64,000 bases of DNA from Nocardioides sp. TRM66260-LWL (lineage in GTDB: Bacteria; Actinomycetota; Actinomycetes; Propionibacteriales; Nocardioidaceae). The notes beneath the pieces were generated by a model, which did no database searches, had not been told where the DNA came from, and was given only the letters and a program-made list of their open reading frames with translations. The translations under genes and the position numbers were made by a program. Location of the stretch: positions 1 to 64,000 of the forward strand of contig NZ_JAIQZK010000003.1 in the NCBI RefSeq assembly GCF_020075545.1, read 5' to 3'. Of this stretch, positions 27,987-39,801 are shown piece by piece (position 1 is the stretch's first letter; every line of letters starts with the position of its first letter).

Positions 27987-29710
27987 GCCGACACCGCCTC
28001 GCCGGGCTCCTCGGGCTCGCCCGGCTCCCTCGACGCGCCAGCGGGTCCGCGCCCGTCGATCCCGGGGTCGGCCACGGCCGGCAGGTAGACCTCCACGACG
28101 GTGCCCTCGTCGGGCCGCGAGCGGAGCGCGATGCGTCCCTCCAGCCGACCGACCAGCCGGGCGACGGTCGCCAGGCCGAGCCCCGCGCCGGGCCGCGCCC
28201 GCACCCGCGGGTCGTCCGCGCGCTGGAATGCCGAGAACAGCCGTCCCTGCTCCTCGGGCGCCATGCCCCAGCCGTCGTCGGCGACCTCGAGGAGCATCGG
28301 CGCGCCGACCGCCGTCGGCAGGAGGCCGTCGGCCCGCCGGACCGTCACCGTGACCGTGTGGCCGGGATCCCCGAAGCGGATCGCGTTGTCGACCAGGTGC
28401 AGCACCACGCGGCGCAGCGCCTCGGGATCGGCGGCCACCGGCAGCGCGTCGTCGCCCTCCGGCAGCCGCGTGCGCAGCACGACCCCGGCGGCCCGGGCAG
28501 CGTCGGCCTGCGCCGCGACCACCGTCCGCACGGTCGCCGCCAAGTCGGTGCGGCCGGTCGTCAGCGGTCGGGCGGCGTCGCTGCGCGAGAGCAGGAGCAG
28601 GTCGGTGACGATCGCCTCGATCCGGCGCGCGGCCTCGGCCATGCCGGCGAGCGGCCCGGCCATCCGCCCGGCCAGGGCGGGGCCGGCGGGGTCGGCCTCC
28701 CCGAGCTCGGCCAGCAGCTCCTCGGCGACCTCGACGTACCCGCTCACCGCCGTCAGCGGGTTCTTCAGCTCGTGGGTCATCGTCGTGACGACGCGCTCGC
28801 GCTCGCGGGCGCGGTGCCGCTCCTCGGCGAACAGCGACGCCAGGTGCAGCGCGGCCCCCACGTCGGCGCCGAGCTCGAGGGCGGTGCGGATCTCGACCTC
28901 GCCCCACTCGGGCCGCTCGGGGGCGCGCAGCAGCACGACGCAGCCGGTGCAGGTGCCGTCGTGCCCCACCGGCACGAGCAGGAGCGACGCGAGCCCGATG
29001 TCGGCCAGCAGCCGCAGCACCCGGGTGCGCTGCCGGTCGCCGAGGTCGGCGCCGACGACCCGGTCGGCGGAGAGGACGAACGCGCGGCCGGCGTCCCAGC
29101 AGCCGTGGGCGATGCGCAGGGCGACGTCGGCGAAGACCTCGAGCGCCGGCTGCGGCAGCGGCGCGTCGCCCTCGGGCCCCCGGACGGCGGTGTGCGCCGG
29201 GCTCGTGGTGTGCACGTAGGCGAGGTCGGCGTCCAGGTGCTCGCGCAGCGCTCCCGCGGCCGCGACGACGACGGCCGCGGGGTCGTGGTGCGCGATCGCC
29301 CGACGGATGCGCACGCGTCCGGTCTCGCCGAGCTCGACGGCGTGCCGCAGCCGCAGCGTGCGGTCCATCTCGACGATCGAGTCGGAGAAGCGGTCGAGCA
29401 CGGTGCCGTCGGGACGCAGCGGGCCGTCCCAGAGCAGGCGCAGCCGGATCCGGCCGGAGGCGTCGCGGTGCAGGTGCCGCGCGCCGTCGAGCGGCTCGGG
29501 GGCGCCCTCGACGGTCGTGGCGGGGAGGTGCCGTCCGGTGCCCTGCCCCGCGGGGTGGGTCGCGATCACCTCGTACTCGTCGGTGACGCGGGCGATCGCG
29601 ATCTCGACCCGGGTGGAGCCGGTGGTCTGCGCGAGCGCCGCGGCCGTGACGTCGAGCCGGGCGCGGTCGGCGGCGAGCGAGCGCAGCAGCCCGCGCGAGC
29701 GCTCGGTCAT
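27983..29710 (-). CDS. GAF-domain sensor histidine kinase, cytoplasmic
   Basis: A 575-residue soluble kinase. Residues about 1-130 hold an unassigned sensor-like region, about 135-300 a GAF domain, about 303-380 the HisKA dimerisation domain with H-box MTHELKNPLTAVSG (His313), and about 430-550 the HATPase domain (VDNAIRFG, DDGWGM, GAGLGLATV). The C-terminal tail is Gly/Pro/Glu-rich. It is the first gene of a two-gene unit with the His-less kinase above. The H residue differs between the two while both ATP sites look functional, so trans-regulation within a heterodimer is plausible. No partner regulator is encoded next to it. Confidence 0.9.
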   Translation of the reverse strand: MTERSRGLLRSLAADRARLDVTAAALAQTTGSTRVEIAIARVTDEYEVIATHPAGQGTGRHLPATTVEGAPEPLDGARHLHRDASGRIRLRLLWDGPLRPDGTVLDRFSDSIVEMDRTLRLRHAVELGETGRVRIRRAIAHHDPAAVVVAAAGALREHLDADLAYVHTTSPAHTAVRGPEGDAPLPQPALEVFADVALRIAHGCWDAGRAFVLSADRVVGADLGDRQRTRVLRLLADIGLASLLLVPVGHDGTCTGCVVLLRAPERPEWGEVEIRTALELGADVGAALHLASLFAEERHRARERERVVTTMTHELKNPLTAVSGYVEVAEELLAELGEADPAGPALAGRMAGPLAGMAEAARRIEAIVTDLLLLSRSDAARPLTTGRTDLAATVRTVVAAQADAARAAGVVLRTRLPEGDDALPVAADPEALRRVVLHLVDNAIRFGDPGHTVTVTVRRADGLLPTAVGAPMLLEVADDGWGMAPEEQGRLFSAFQRADDPRVRARPGAGLGLATVARLVGRLEGRIALRSRPDEGTVVEVYLPAVADPGIDGRGPAGASREPGEPEEPGEAVSA

Positions 29711-29855
29711 GACGACTCCCGGGAGGATGCGGGCGGAGGGGTCCCGCGGGCGCGGCGGGGGCCGAGCCGGGGGAGCGCCTCCGACGCTACGTGACGTGCG
29801 TCCGGCCGGGGGCGGTAATGCCCGACGTCGTCGCGGCCCGCCGTAGGATGGCCGG

Positions 29856-31400
29856 GTGCCCGCCGCCGAGAGTCGACGCAGGGGCGGGGACGGTCGCCTG
29901 ACCGCCGCGCTCGACCCGCAGGATCAAGGCCCCCAGGACGCCTGTGGCGTCTTCGGCGTCTGGGCCCCCGGCGAGGACGTCGCCAAGCTCACCTACTTCG
30001 GCCTCTACGCCCTGCAGCACCGCGGCCAGGAGTCGGCCGGCATCGCGGTCAGCAACGGCCGCCAGATCCTGGTCTACAAGGACATGGGCCTGGTCTCGCA
30101 GGTCTTCGACGAGACCACGCTCGACTCGCTGCAGGGGCACCTCGCGATCGGCCACTCGCGCTACTCCACCACGGGCGCGAGCACCTGGCAGAACGCCCAG
30201 CCGACGTTCCGCCCCACCGCCGACGGCTCGATCGCGCTGGGCCACAACGGCAACCTGATCAACACCCACGAGCTGCGCGAGCTCGTCGACGCCCTCCCGG
30301 GGCCGGACGACGAGCTCGACCTGCACACCCGGCCGCAGGAGTCGTCGACCAACGACACCGGCCTGGTCACGGCGCTGCTGGCCCACCACCCCGACGTCTC
30401 GCTGGAGGAGCGGGCGCTGGAGGTGCTGCCGATGCTGCGCGGGGCGTTCTGCTTCGTCTGGATGAACGAGGGCACGCTCTACGCCGCCCGCGACCCGCAG
30501 GGCATCCGTCCGCTCGTGCTGGGCCGGCTCGACTCCGGCTGGGTGGTGGCCTCCGAGGACGCCGCGCTGGCCACCGTCGGCGCGAGCGTGGTGCGGGAGG
30601 TCGAGCCCGGCGAGATGCTGGTCATCGACGAGAACGGCCTGCGCTCGCACCGCTTCGCCGACGCCGCGCCGAAGGGCTGCGTCTTCGAGTACGTCTACCT
30701 GGCCCGTCCCGACGCCACCATCTCCGGGCGCAGCGTCCACCAGGCGCGGGTCGAGATGGGCCGCGAGCTCGCCCGCCAGTTCCCGGTCGAGGCCGACCTC
30801 GTCATGCCCGTGCCCGAGTCCGGGACGCCCGCCGCCGCCGGGTACGCCGAGGAGTCGGGCATCCCGTTCGGCCAGGGCTTCGTCAAGAACGCCTACGTCG
30901 GCCGCACGTTCATCCAGCCCAGCCAGACGCTGCGCCAGCTCGGCATCCGGCTCAAGCTCAACGCCCTCGAGCACATGGTGCGCGGCAAGCGGGTGGTCGT
31001 CGTCGACGACTCCATCGTCCGTGGCAACACCCAGCGCGCCCAGGTGCGGATGCTCCGCGAGGCGGGCGCGCTCGAGGTGCACGTGCGCATCTCCTCGCCG
31101 CCGGTCAAGTGGCCCTGCTTCTACGGCATCGACTTCGCCACCCGCGCCGAGCTGATCGCCAACGGGCTCGACGTCGACGAGATCGCCGCCAGCGTCGGCG
31201 CCGACAGCCTCGGCTACATCTCCCTCGACGGCATGATCGAGGCCACCGGCCAGACCGCCGACCGGCTCTGCCAGGCGTGCTTCACCGGCGAGTACCCCGT
31301 CGAGCTGCCCGACGAGTCGCTGCTCGGCAAGCACCTGCTCGAGGTGTCGCTGAAGTCCCCCACGGCCGGCAAGGCCCTGCCCGTCCTGAACAACCCGTAG
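29856..31400 (+). CDS. purF: Amidophosphoribosyltransferase
   Basis: A 514-residue enzyme for the first step of de novo purine synthesis, making 5-phosphoribosylamine from PRPP and glutamine. The glutaminase nucleophile Cys is in QDACGVFGVW after a short propeptide that would be removed. LQHRGQESAG follows, and the PRPP loop is VVVVDDSIVRGNT. Cysteines expected to bind the [4Fe-4S] cluster are seen in GCVFEYVYLARPD, WPCFYG and LCQAC, as in the Bacillus-type enzyme. GTG 29856 lies 6 nt after TAGGAT (leaderless). purM follows after 10 nt. Confidence 0.97.
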   Translation: MPAAESRRRGGDGRLTAALDPQDQGPQDACGVFGVWAPGEDVAKLTYFGLYALQHRGQESAGIAVSNGRQILVYKDMGLVSQVFDETTLDSLQGHLAIGHSRYSTTGASTWQNAQPTFRPTADGSIALGHNGNLINTHELRELVDALPGPDDELDLHTRPQESSTNDTGLVTALLAHHPDVSLEERALEVLPMLRGAFCFVWMNEGTLYAARDPQGIRPLVLGRLDSGWVVASEDAALATVGASVVREVEPGEMLVIDENGLRSHRFADAAPKGCVFEYVYLARPDATISGRSVHQARVEMGRELARQFPVEADLVMPVPESGTPAAAGYAEESGIPFGQGFVKNAYVGRTFIQPSQTLRQLGIRLKLNALEHMVRGKRVVVVDDSIVRGNTQRAQVRMLREAGALEVHVRISSPPVKWPCFYGIDFATRAELIANGLDVDEIAASVGADSLGYISLDGMIEATGQTADRLCQACFTGEYPVELPDESLLGKHLLEVSLKSPTAGKALPVLNNP

Positions 31401-31410
31401 GAGCCCGCCC

Positions 31411-32469
31411 GTGTCCCAGAACGCCTACGCCCGCGCCGGCGTCGACATCGAGGCCGCCGACAAGGCCATCGAGCTGATGAAGGGCTGGGTCGAGCAGGCC
31501 CGCCGGCCCGAGATGATCGGCGGCCTCGGCGGCTTCGCCGGGCTCTTCGACGCCTCCGCGCTGACGAAGTACACGCGGCCGCTGCTGGCCACCTCCACCG
31601 ACGGCGTCGGCACCAAGGTCGCGATCGCCCAGGCGATGGACGTGCACCACACGATCGGCTTCGACCTCGTCGGCATGGTCGTCGACGACCTCGTGGTCTG
31701 CGGCGCCGAGCCGCTGTTCATGACCGACTACATCGCCACCGGACGCGTCGTGCCCGAGCGGATCGCCGCGATCGTCCAGGGCATCGCGCAGGCCTGCGTC
31801 GTCGCCGGCTGCGCCCTGATCGGCGGCGAGACCGCCGAGCACCCCGGGCTGCTGGCCCCCGACGAGTACGACGTCGCGGGCGCGACCACCGGCGTCGTCG
31901 AGGCCGACCGGCTGCTCGGCCCCGGCCGCGTGCGTCCCGGCGACGTCGTGCTCGCCATGGCCGCCAGCGGCCTGCACTCCAACGGCTACTCGCTGGTGCG
32001 CCACGTGCTGCTTAACGAGGCCGGCTGGGCGCTCGACCGGCACGTCGACGAGCTCGGCCGCAGCCTGGGCGAGGAGCTGCTCGAGCCGACCCGCATCTAC
32101 GCCAAGGCCTGCCTGGAGCTCGCCGACCGCACCGGCGTGCACGCGATGGCCCACGTCACCGGCGGCGGCCTGGCCGCGAACCTCGAGCGGGTGATGCCCG
32201 AGGAGCTCGGCGCCACGCTCGACCGCGGCACCTGGACGCCCCAGCCGGTCTTCGACCTCGTGCGCCGGGTCGGCGACCTCGCCCAGGACGACCTCGAGGC
32301 CACGCTCAACTGCGGGGTCGGCATGGTCGCGCTGCTGCCGGCCGACGACGTCGACGCCGCCGTGGCGCTGCTCGGCGAGCACGGCATCGACGCGTGGGCG
32401 GCCGGCGAGGTGGCGGCCGGCGAGGGCCGGGTGCGACTCACCGGCCAGCACCCCGGCTGGACCTCCTGA
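31411..32469 (+). CDS. purM: Phosphoribosylformylglycinamidine cyclo-ligase (AIR synthetase)
   Basis: A 352-residue enzyme that closes the imidazole ring, turning FGAM and ATP into AIR in purine synthesis. Motifs are ARAGVDIEAADKAIELMK at the start, STDGVGTKVAIA, DLVGMVVDDLV, CALIGGETAEHPG and LHSNGYSLVR, all typical. It starts at GTG 31411 with GGAG just after the purF stop and forms an operon with purF. Length is normal. Confidence 0.97.
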   Translation: MSQNAYARAGVDIEAADKAIELMKGWVEQARRPEMIGGLGGFAGLFDASALTKYTRPLLATSTDGVGTKVAIAQAMDVHHTIGFDLVGMVVDDLVVCGAEPLFMTDYIATGRVVPERIAAIVQGIAQACVVAGCALIGGETAEHPGLLAPDEYDVAGATTGVVEADRLLGPGRVRPGDVVLAMAASGLHSNGYSLVRHVLLNEAGWALDRHVDELGRSLGEELLEPTRIYAKACLELADRTGVHAMAHVTGGGLAANLERVMPEELGATLDRGTWTPQPVFDLVRRVGDLAQDDLEATLNCGVGMVALLPADDVDAAVALLGEHGIDAWAAGEVAAGEGRVRLTGQHPGWTS

Positions 32470-32534
32470 TCGCACCGCGCCCCCGCGTGGGGTGATTCTC
32501 GTGGGCTGGTGTGCGGGAACAGGCGGTGAACAGG

Positions 32535-32540
32535 TACTGT
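32535..32540 (+). promoter_or_regulatory. -10 box for the DUF3073 gene
   Basis: TACTGT lies 74 nt before the ATG at 32614, leaving a leader of about 65 nt. No convincing -35 is seen. Confidence 0.4.
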
Positions 32541-32613
32541 TGCGCCCACGAGAAGACTCAGGTGAGCCCGGGAGCCTTGGTGCCCCGGCCAAGCGTGCGA
32601 GGGGGCTGACCCT

Positions 32614-32790
32614 ATGGGGCGCGGCCGAGCTAAGGCCAAGCAGACGAAGGTCGCCCGCGACCTGAAGTACCGCTCTCACGAGACGGACTTCAGCGCGCTG
32701 GCCCGAGAGCTGCATGGCGAGGAGACGCCGAACGACGACGAGCAGGACCACGACGAGTGGTCCGACTACGCGGATCGTTCTCGAGATTGA
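32614..32790 (+). CDS. DUF3073 family small protein
   Basis: A 58-residue protein beginning MGRGRAKAKQTKVARDLKY, the signature of DUF3073, a short conserved actinobacterial family commonly found beside purM. The N-terminus is strongly basic and the C-terminus strongly acidic (NDDEQDHDEWSDYAD). Function is not known. GAGGGGG stands ahead of the ATG and a hairpin terminator follows 5 nt after the stop. Confidence 0.92.
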   Translation: MGRGRAKAKQTKVARDLKYRSHETDFSALARELHGEETPNDDEQDHDEWSDYADRSRD

Positions 32791-32795
32791 CCCCC

Positions 32796-32819
32796 GCCGT
32801 GCGCCTGCGGGCGCACGGC
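32796..32819. terminator. Hairpin between DUF3073 gene and hybrid kinase
   Basis: A 10-bp stem GCCGTGCGCC with a TGCG loop. It sits 28 nt from the stop of the convergent kinase gene, so it may serve both strands. Confidence 0.75.
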
Positions 32820-32847
32820 ACCTCTCGTCCTCGTCCCGGACGTCCCC

Positions 32848-35712
<2,865 letters not shown>

Positions 35713-35817
35713 CGGACGGGGCCTCCCCACCCCGCCGCCGACCCGTCCCCGAGGGGTCGGCGAGGGACCATCATCACCCGCGGGTCGCTCCCGCGCAGGT
35801 CTCCGGCCGAAGCCGGC

Positions 35818-36177
35818 TCAGCGGAGCACGAGCACGAGGCCGACCAGGCCCGGCAGCAGGCCCACCGCGAGCCACGGGGTGAGCGCGCTGCGCTGGTGGA
35901 TCAGGAAGCCGGACGCCACGGCGATCACGCCGAACGCCGCGGCGATGACGTTGAGCCCGACCTGGGCGGTGCGGTGGGCGTCGGAGATGAAGAGCGTCGA
36001 GAGCATCAGGCCCACCGAGAGGTGGAGGATCGTCGTGACCGAGAGCGCCGACATGACCCAGCGCTGCACCTGCGTCGTCTCGCGGGCGGGGGTGCGCGGA
36101 GGCGGGTTGTGCGGATCGATCAGGTGGCGGCGGCGCGGAGCCGCGGAGCCGCGCGGCACGGGCGAGCGATCGGTCAC
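35818..36177 (-). CDS. Small multi-pass membrane protein
   Basis: A 119-residue protein. A polar Arg/Pro-rich N-terminus (about 35 residues) is followed by three hydrophobic segments (ALSVTTILHLSVGLMLSTLF; VGLNVIAAAFGVIAVASGFL; LAVGLLPGLVGLVLVL). GGGAGG precedes the GTG start by 8 nt. No family recognised. It lies 105 nt upstream of the hybrid kinase on the same strand and might share its transcript. Confidence 0.65.
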   Translation of the reverse strand: MTDRSPVPRGSAAPRRRHLIDPHNPPPRTPARETTQVQRWVMSALSVTTILHLSVGLMLSTLFISDAHRTAQVGLNVIAAAFGVIAVASGFLIHQRSALTPWLAVGLLPGLVGLVLVLR

Positions 36178-36365
36178 GCCGCCATCCTCCCAGGGAACGC
36201 CGGTGGCCGAGGCGTCCGGACCCTCCCGCGGGACGGGACCCGCGCGCGCCTGCCGGGCTATGCTGCACCGTGACTCGACGGCCATCCGGTCGTTGACCCT
36301 CCCAGAGAAGCCCAGAACCGGCCCCGCACCGTCCGCTCGGCGACGCGCGGCCCGAGGAGTGAACC

Positions 36366-36737
36366 GTGACCCGTACCGCCCGCCCCGTCCGGCTCGTCGC
36401 CGCCCTCGCGAGCCCGCTCGTCGCCCTGCTCGTGCTGCTCGGCGGCGCGGCGCTGGTGCCGGCGTCGGCCGCGGTCGCTCCCACCGGCGTGCACGCCGCC
36501 GACCCGTACGTGCCCCCGATGCCCGTCCCGACCCCGAGCCCCACCAACGGCGGCGTCGGCGACGAGAACGGCGGCCTCGGCGACGGCGGCGTCGGCAACT
36601 CCAACGGCGGCGTGGGCGCCTCCGGCGGCGTCCTCCCGAACACCGGCGCCGAGTACGGCGTCTGGGGAGCGGTGCTCGCCGCGCTCGTCGCGCTGCTGGG
36701 CGGCGTGCTCGTGCGCCGCAGCCGCACCGCCCGCTGA
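36366..36737 (+). CDS. Cell-wall-anchored LPNTG protein
   Basis: A 123-residue secreted protein. The signal peptide ends near ASA-AVAP. The mature part has a Pro/Thr-rich stretch and an Asn-Gly-Gly-Val-Gly repeat, then the sorting signal LPNTG followed by a hydrophobic helix (VWGAVLAALVALLGGVLV) and the basic tail RRSRTAR. This is a standard sortase substrate. AGGAG lies 6-7 nt before the GTG. It is 24 nt upstream of the DUF4012 gene and probably co-transcribed. The only sortase-fold protein in the window lacks its catalytic residues, so anchoring must depend on a sortase elsewhere. Confidence 0.85.
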   Translation: MTRTARPVRLVAALASPLVALLVLLGGAALVPASAAVAPTGVHAADPYVPPMPVPTPSPTNGGVGDENGGLGDGGVGNSNGGVGASGGVLPNTGAEYGVWGAVLAALVALLGGVLVRRSRTAR

Positions 36738-36761
36738 CCCGCTCCACCGGTCGGTGAACGG

Positions 36762-38678
36762 GTGAGCGATCCGCACGACCCGTTCGACCCGTCCTCGCCG
36801 GACGCCGGCGAGCGACTCGATCCGGTCGGTGACGACCGGCGTGCCGACGGCGAGTACGTGCGCGTGCGCGTGCGCCGCACGAACCATGCGTTCCTGCGTG
36901 CGCGCCGCCGGCGTCGCGTCCTGCGGCTCCTGATCGGCGCCGGCGCTGTCGTGGCGCTGGTGGTCGGCGTGCTGGGGTACGACGGCTACCGCCTCTACCA
37001 GAGCCTCCATCGCACGCAGGCGGCCTCGGCGGTCGTCGCCGACGCGCTCGGCGCCGGCGACCAGTCGGCCGCCGCGCAGGCGGGCCGGATCATGGCCGAC
37101 TCGGCCACCGACGCCCACCGGCGCAGCGATCACCTGTGGTGGCGCCTCGCCGCCCACCTGCCGTTCGTCGGCACCGAGATCACGGCCACCCGCGACCTGA
37201 GCGCCGCGGCCGACACCCTCGCGGGCTCGAGCGTCCGGCCCCTCGTCGACGCCGCCGGCGTGCTGCCCGGCCTGGTGCGCGACGGGCGCCTCGACGTCCC
37301 GACGCTGCGTCGCCTGGAGCGGCCCATCGTCGACCTCGGCACGGCGGCGGACGCCGCGGCCGCGGAGGTCGCCGACGTCCGCACCGACGAGCTCGCCGGG
37401 CCGGGCTCGGGGGCGATCGCCGGCATGATCGAGCAGGTCCGCGCCGCGTCCAGCGCCCTCGGCGCCGGGGGACAGACCCTGCGGGTGCTGCCGGCGATGC
37501 TCGGCGGCTCCGGCACCCGCCACTACCTGCTGGTCGTCGAGAACAACGCGGAGATCCGCTCCACCGGCGGCCTGCCCGGCTCCTGGGCGCTGCTCACCGT
37601 GCGGGACGGCCGGATCGGCCTCGACGGCCAGGGCAGCGCCGGCGACGTCGGCATGGACGGTCCGCCCGTCGCGCGGCTGTCGGCGGCCGAGCGCCGGCTC
37701 TTCACCGGGCTGCCGGCCACCGACTTTCGCGACACCGCCTTCACCCCCGACGCCGACCGCGCCGCGCGGCTCCAGGCGCTGCTGTGGGAGCGCAGCCAGG
37801 GCACGACGGTGCGGCCGGGCGAGCCGCCGGTCCGCCTCGACGGCGTCGTGCAGATCGACACCGTCGCCCTCTCCTACCTGCTGCGCGGGGTCGGTCCGGT
37901 GCGCCTGCTCAGCGGGCCGACGCTCACCGAGGACGACGCCGTTGCCACGCTGCTCTCGCGCAGCTACGCGCGGCTGGGCGGGGCCTCGGACCGGCTCTTC
38001 CGCGAGGCCACCGAGGCGGCCTTCCAGCGGCTGGTCACGCGTCCGGTCTCGCTGCTCGACGTCGTCACGGGCCTCGCCCGGGCCGAGCGCGAGGACCGGC
38101 TGCGCGTCGTCGGCCTCGCGCCCGACCTGCGCCGCACCCTCGACCGCGCCGGCGTGACGCCCGACCTGCTCGCCGCCGACGGGCCCACGGCGCTGGTCAC
38201 GCTCGACGACAACACCGGCTCGAAGATGTCGTACTACCTGCGGCGGGGGACCACCGCCCAGGTCACCTGCGAGGACGGACGCCGGGTGCTCACCGGCTAC
38301 ACCCGGCTGAGCCAGACGATCACCGACGTCCGCGCCCGCCGGCTCGACCCGTACGTCACCGGAGCCGGGCTCTACGGCGTCGAGCCGGGCCAGCAGCGCG
38401 TCGCCGTCCGGGTCTACGGACCGCCGGGCGCCACACTGGAGCGGGTGGAGCTCGACGGCGCCGAGGTGACCGACTCGATCGTCCGCACCCGGCTCGACCG
38501 GCGGCCCGTCGCCTCGCTGCCGGTGCTGCTGCGCGGGCCGCGCGACGTGCTCGTCGCCTGGCGGTTCCGGCTGCCCGCGGGCTTCCCGCAGGGTGCCGAC
38601 GCCGTCGGCCAGGTCTGGCAGACGCCGTCGGTGGTGCCGGGCCCGGGCCGCGTCGCGATCGACGACCGCTGCGGCTGA
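36762..38678 (+). CDS. DUF4012 domain membrane-anchored extracellular protein
   Basis: A 638-residue protein. The N-terminal ~65 residues are cytoplasmic (acidic, then RRRRRVLR), one transmembrane helix lies near residues 66-86 (IGAGAVVALVVGVLGYDGY), and the rest is outside. The extracellular region contains RHYLLVVENNAEIRSTGGLPGSWAL-type sequence (split here for length: RHYLLVVENNAE, then IRSTGGLPGSW) and VQIDTVALSYLL, the hallmarks of DUF4012, a family found in actinobacterial surface or polysaccharide loci with no known activity. It follows the LPNTG gene closely and is convergent with the oxidoreductase pair. Confidence 0.85.
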   Translation: MSDPHDPFDPSSPDAGERLDPVGDDRRADGEYVRVRVRRTNHAFLRARRRRRVLRLLIGAGAVVALVVGVLGYDGYRLYQSLHRTQAASAVVADALGAGDQSAAAQAGRIMADSATDAHRRSDHLWWRLAAHLPFVGTEITATRDLSAAADTLAGSSVRPLVDAAGVLPGLVRDGRLDVPTLRRLERPIVDLGTAADAAAAEVADVRTDELAGPGSGAIAGMIEQVRAASSALGAGGQTLRVLPAMLGGSGTRHYLLVVENNAEIRSTGGLPGSWALLTVRDGRIGLDGQGSAGDVGMDGPPVARLSAAERRLFTGLPATDFRDTAFTPDADRAARLQALLWERSQGTTVRPGEPPVRLDGVVQIDTVALSYLLRGVGPVRLLSGPTLTEDDAVATLLSRSYARLGGASDRLFREATEAAFQRLVTRPVSLLDVVTGLARAEREDRLRVVGLAPDLRRTLDRAGVTPDLLAADGPTALVTLDDNTGSKMSYYLRRGTTAQVTCEDGRRVLTGYTRLSQTITDVRARRLDPYVTGAGLYGVEPGQQRVAVRVYGPPGATLERVELDGAEVTDSIVRTRLDRRPVASLPVLLRGPRDVLVAWRFRLPAGFPQGADAVGQVWQTPSVVPGPGRVAIDDRCG

Positions 38679-38691
38679 GCCCGGCCCCCGA

Positions 38692-39801
38692 TCAGGCGAC
38701 CAGCCCCTGCCAGCCGCGGGAGAGGTACTCGGCGAAGCCGGGGCTGACCGACTCCGCGGCCAGCTCCTCGCGGGTGACGGGCTGCGGACGCGGCTCGAAG
38801 TCCGGGTCGGCGACGGCCCGGGCCGCCCAGTCGTGGTGCAGGATCGCGCCGATCCCGACGCTGACGAAGTCGGCGCCCCGCTCCAGCGCCCAGCGGGCGT
38901 CCGCGGCCGAGCGGATCCTGCCGGCCACGCCGAGCGCCGCGCCGTGACGCGGCAGGTCGGTGAAGTGGTCGATCAAGAGGTCGCCCTCGTGGCCGGCGAC
39001 GACCTCGCTGCCCCGCGGCGAGGCGAAGACGTCCCACAGCGACATGTCGAGGTAGTCGAGGTGGCCGGTGGCCAGCAGCTCGCGGGCGATCGCGCGGCCC
39101 TCGGGCAGGACGATGCCGTTGCCCTCGGGGGTCAGCCGCAGCCCGAGCTGGAAGTCGGGGCCGGTGGCGGCGCGGATGCCGTCGAGCACCTCGTGGAAGA
39201 TCCGCAGGCGGTTCTCCAGGGAGCCGCCGTAGCGGTCGGTGCGGTGGTTGTGCCGCGCGTCGAGGAACTGGCACAGCAGGTAGCCGTGGGCGCCGTGGAG
39301 CTCGACGCCGTCGAACCCGGCCCGCTCCGCGCGCACCGCACCGGCGACGAAGTCGGCGACGACCTGCTCCACCTGCTCGGTGGTCAGCGCCTCCGTGCGC
39401 TTGGCGGGGTCGGCCCACGGGGCGAGGTTCGGGACGCCGGAGACGTCGGGGTCCGAGCGCAGGCCGCCGTGGTGCAGCTGCACCGAGGAGACCGTGCCGG
39501 TGGCGCGCAGGTCGTCGGCCAGCCGGGTCAGCCCCGGCAGGTGACGGTCCTCCGCGCTGGCCAGCTGGCCCGGCCACGCCTGACCCGCCCGCGAGACGTG
39601 CGACGCGCAGCTGAGCGTCAGGCCGAAGCCGCCGCGTCCGCGCGCGACCAGCCAGGCGTGCTCGTCGTCCGACAGCGTGCCGTCGGCGTTGCTCTGCAGG
39701 TTGGTCAGCGGAGCCAGGGCGACGCGGTTGCGCCAGGCCGGGCCGCGGGTCAGCCGCAGCTCCTCGCCGAGGGCAGGGGCCGTGCGGGCGGCGTCGCTCA
39801 C
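38692..39801 (-). CDS. NADH:flavin oxidoreductase, Old Yellow Enzyme family
   Basis: A 369-residue FMN-dependent ene-reductase-type TIM barrel. The family signature is HGAHGYLLCQFLDARHN followed by DRYGGSLENR, and the FMN/substrate His pair region is VSSVQLHHGGLRS. C-terminal FMN phosphate binding is at GVAGRIRS and GADFVSVGIG. The GTG start overlaps the stop of the upstream quinone oxidoreductase as GTGA, so the two are coupled. Substrate unknown; these enzymes reduce activated C=C bonds using NAD(P)H. Confidence 0.9.
   Translation of the reverse strand: MSDAARTAPALGEELRLTRGPAWRNRVALAPLTNLQSNADGTLSDDEHAWLVARGRGGFGLTLSCASHVSRAGQAWPGQLASAEDRHLPGLTRLADDLRATGTVSSVQLHHGGLRSDPDVSGVPNLAPWADPAKRTEALTTEQVEQVVADFVAGAVRAERAGFDGVELHGAHGYLLCQFLDARHNHRTDRYGGSLENRLRIFHEVLDGIRAATGPDFQLGLRLTPEGNGIVLPEGRAIARELLATGHLDYLDMSLWDVFASPRGSEVVAGHEGDLLIDHFTDLPRHGAALGVAGRIRSAADARWALERGADFVSVGIGAILHHDWAARAVADPDFEPRPQPVTREELAAESVSPGFAEYLSRGWQGLVA

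Noticed and set aside
36178..36365. Upstream extension of the minus-strand membrane protein
   Set aside because: The open frame continues but the GTG at 36177 has a strong ribosome site and the extension is Arg-rich and unlike coding sequence.
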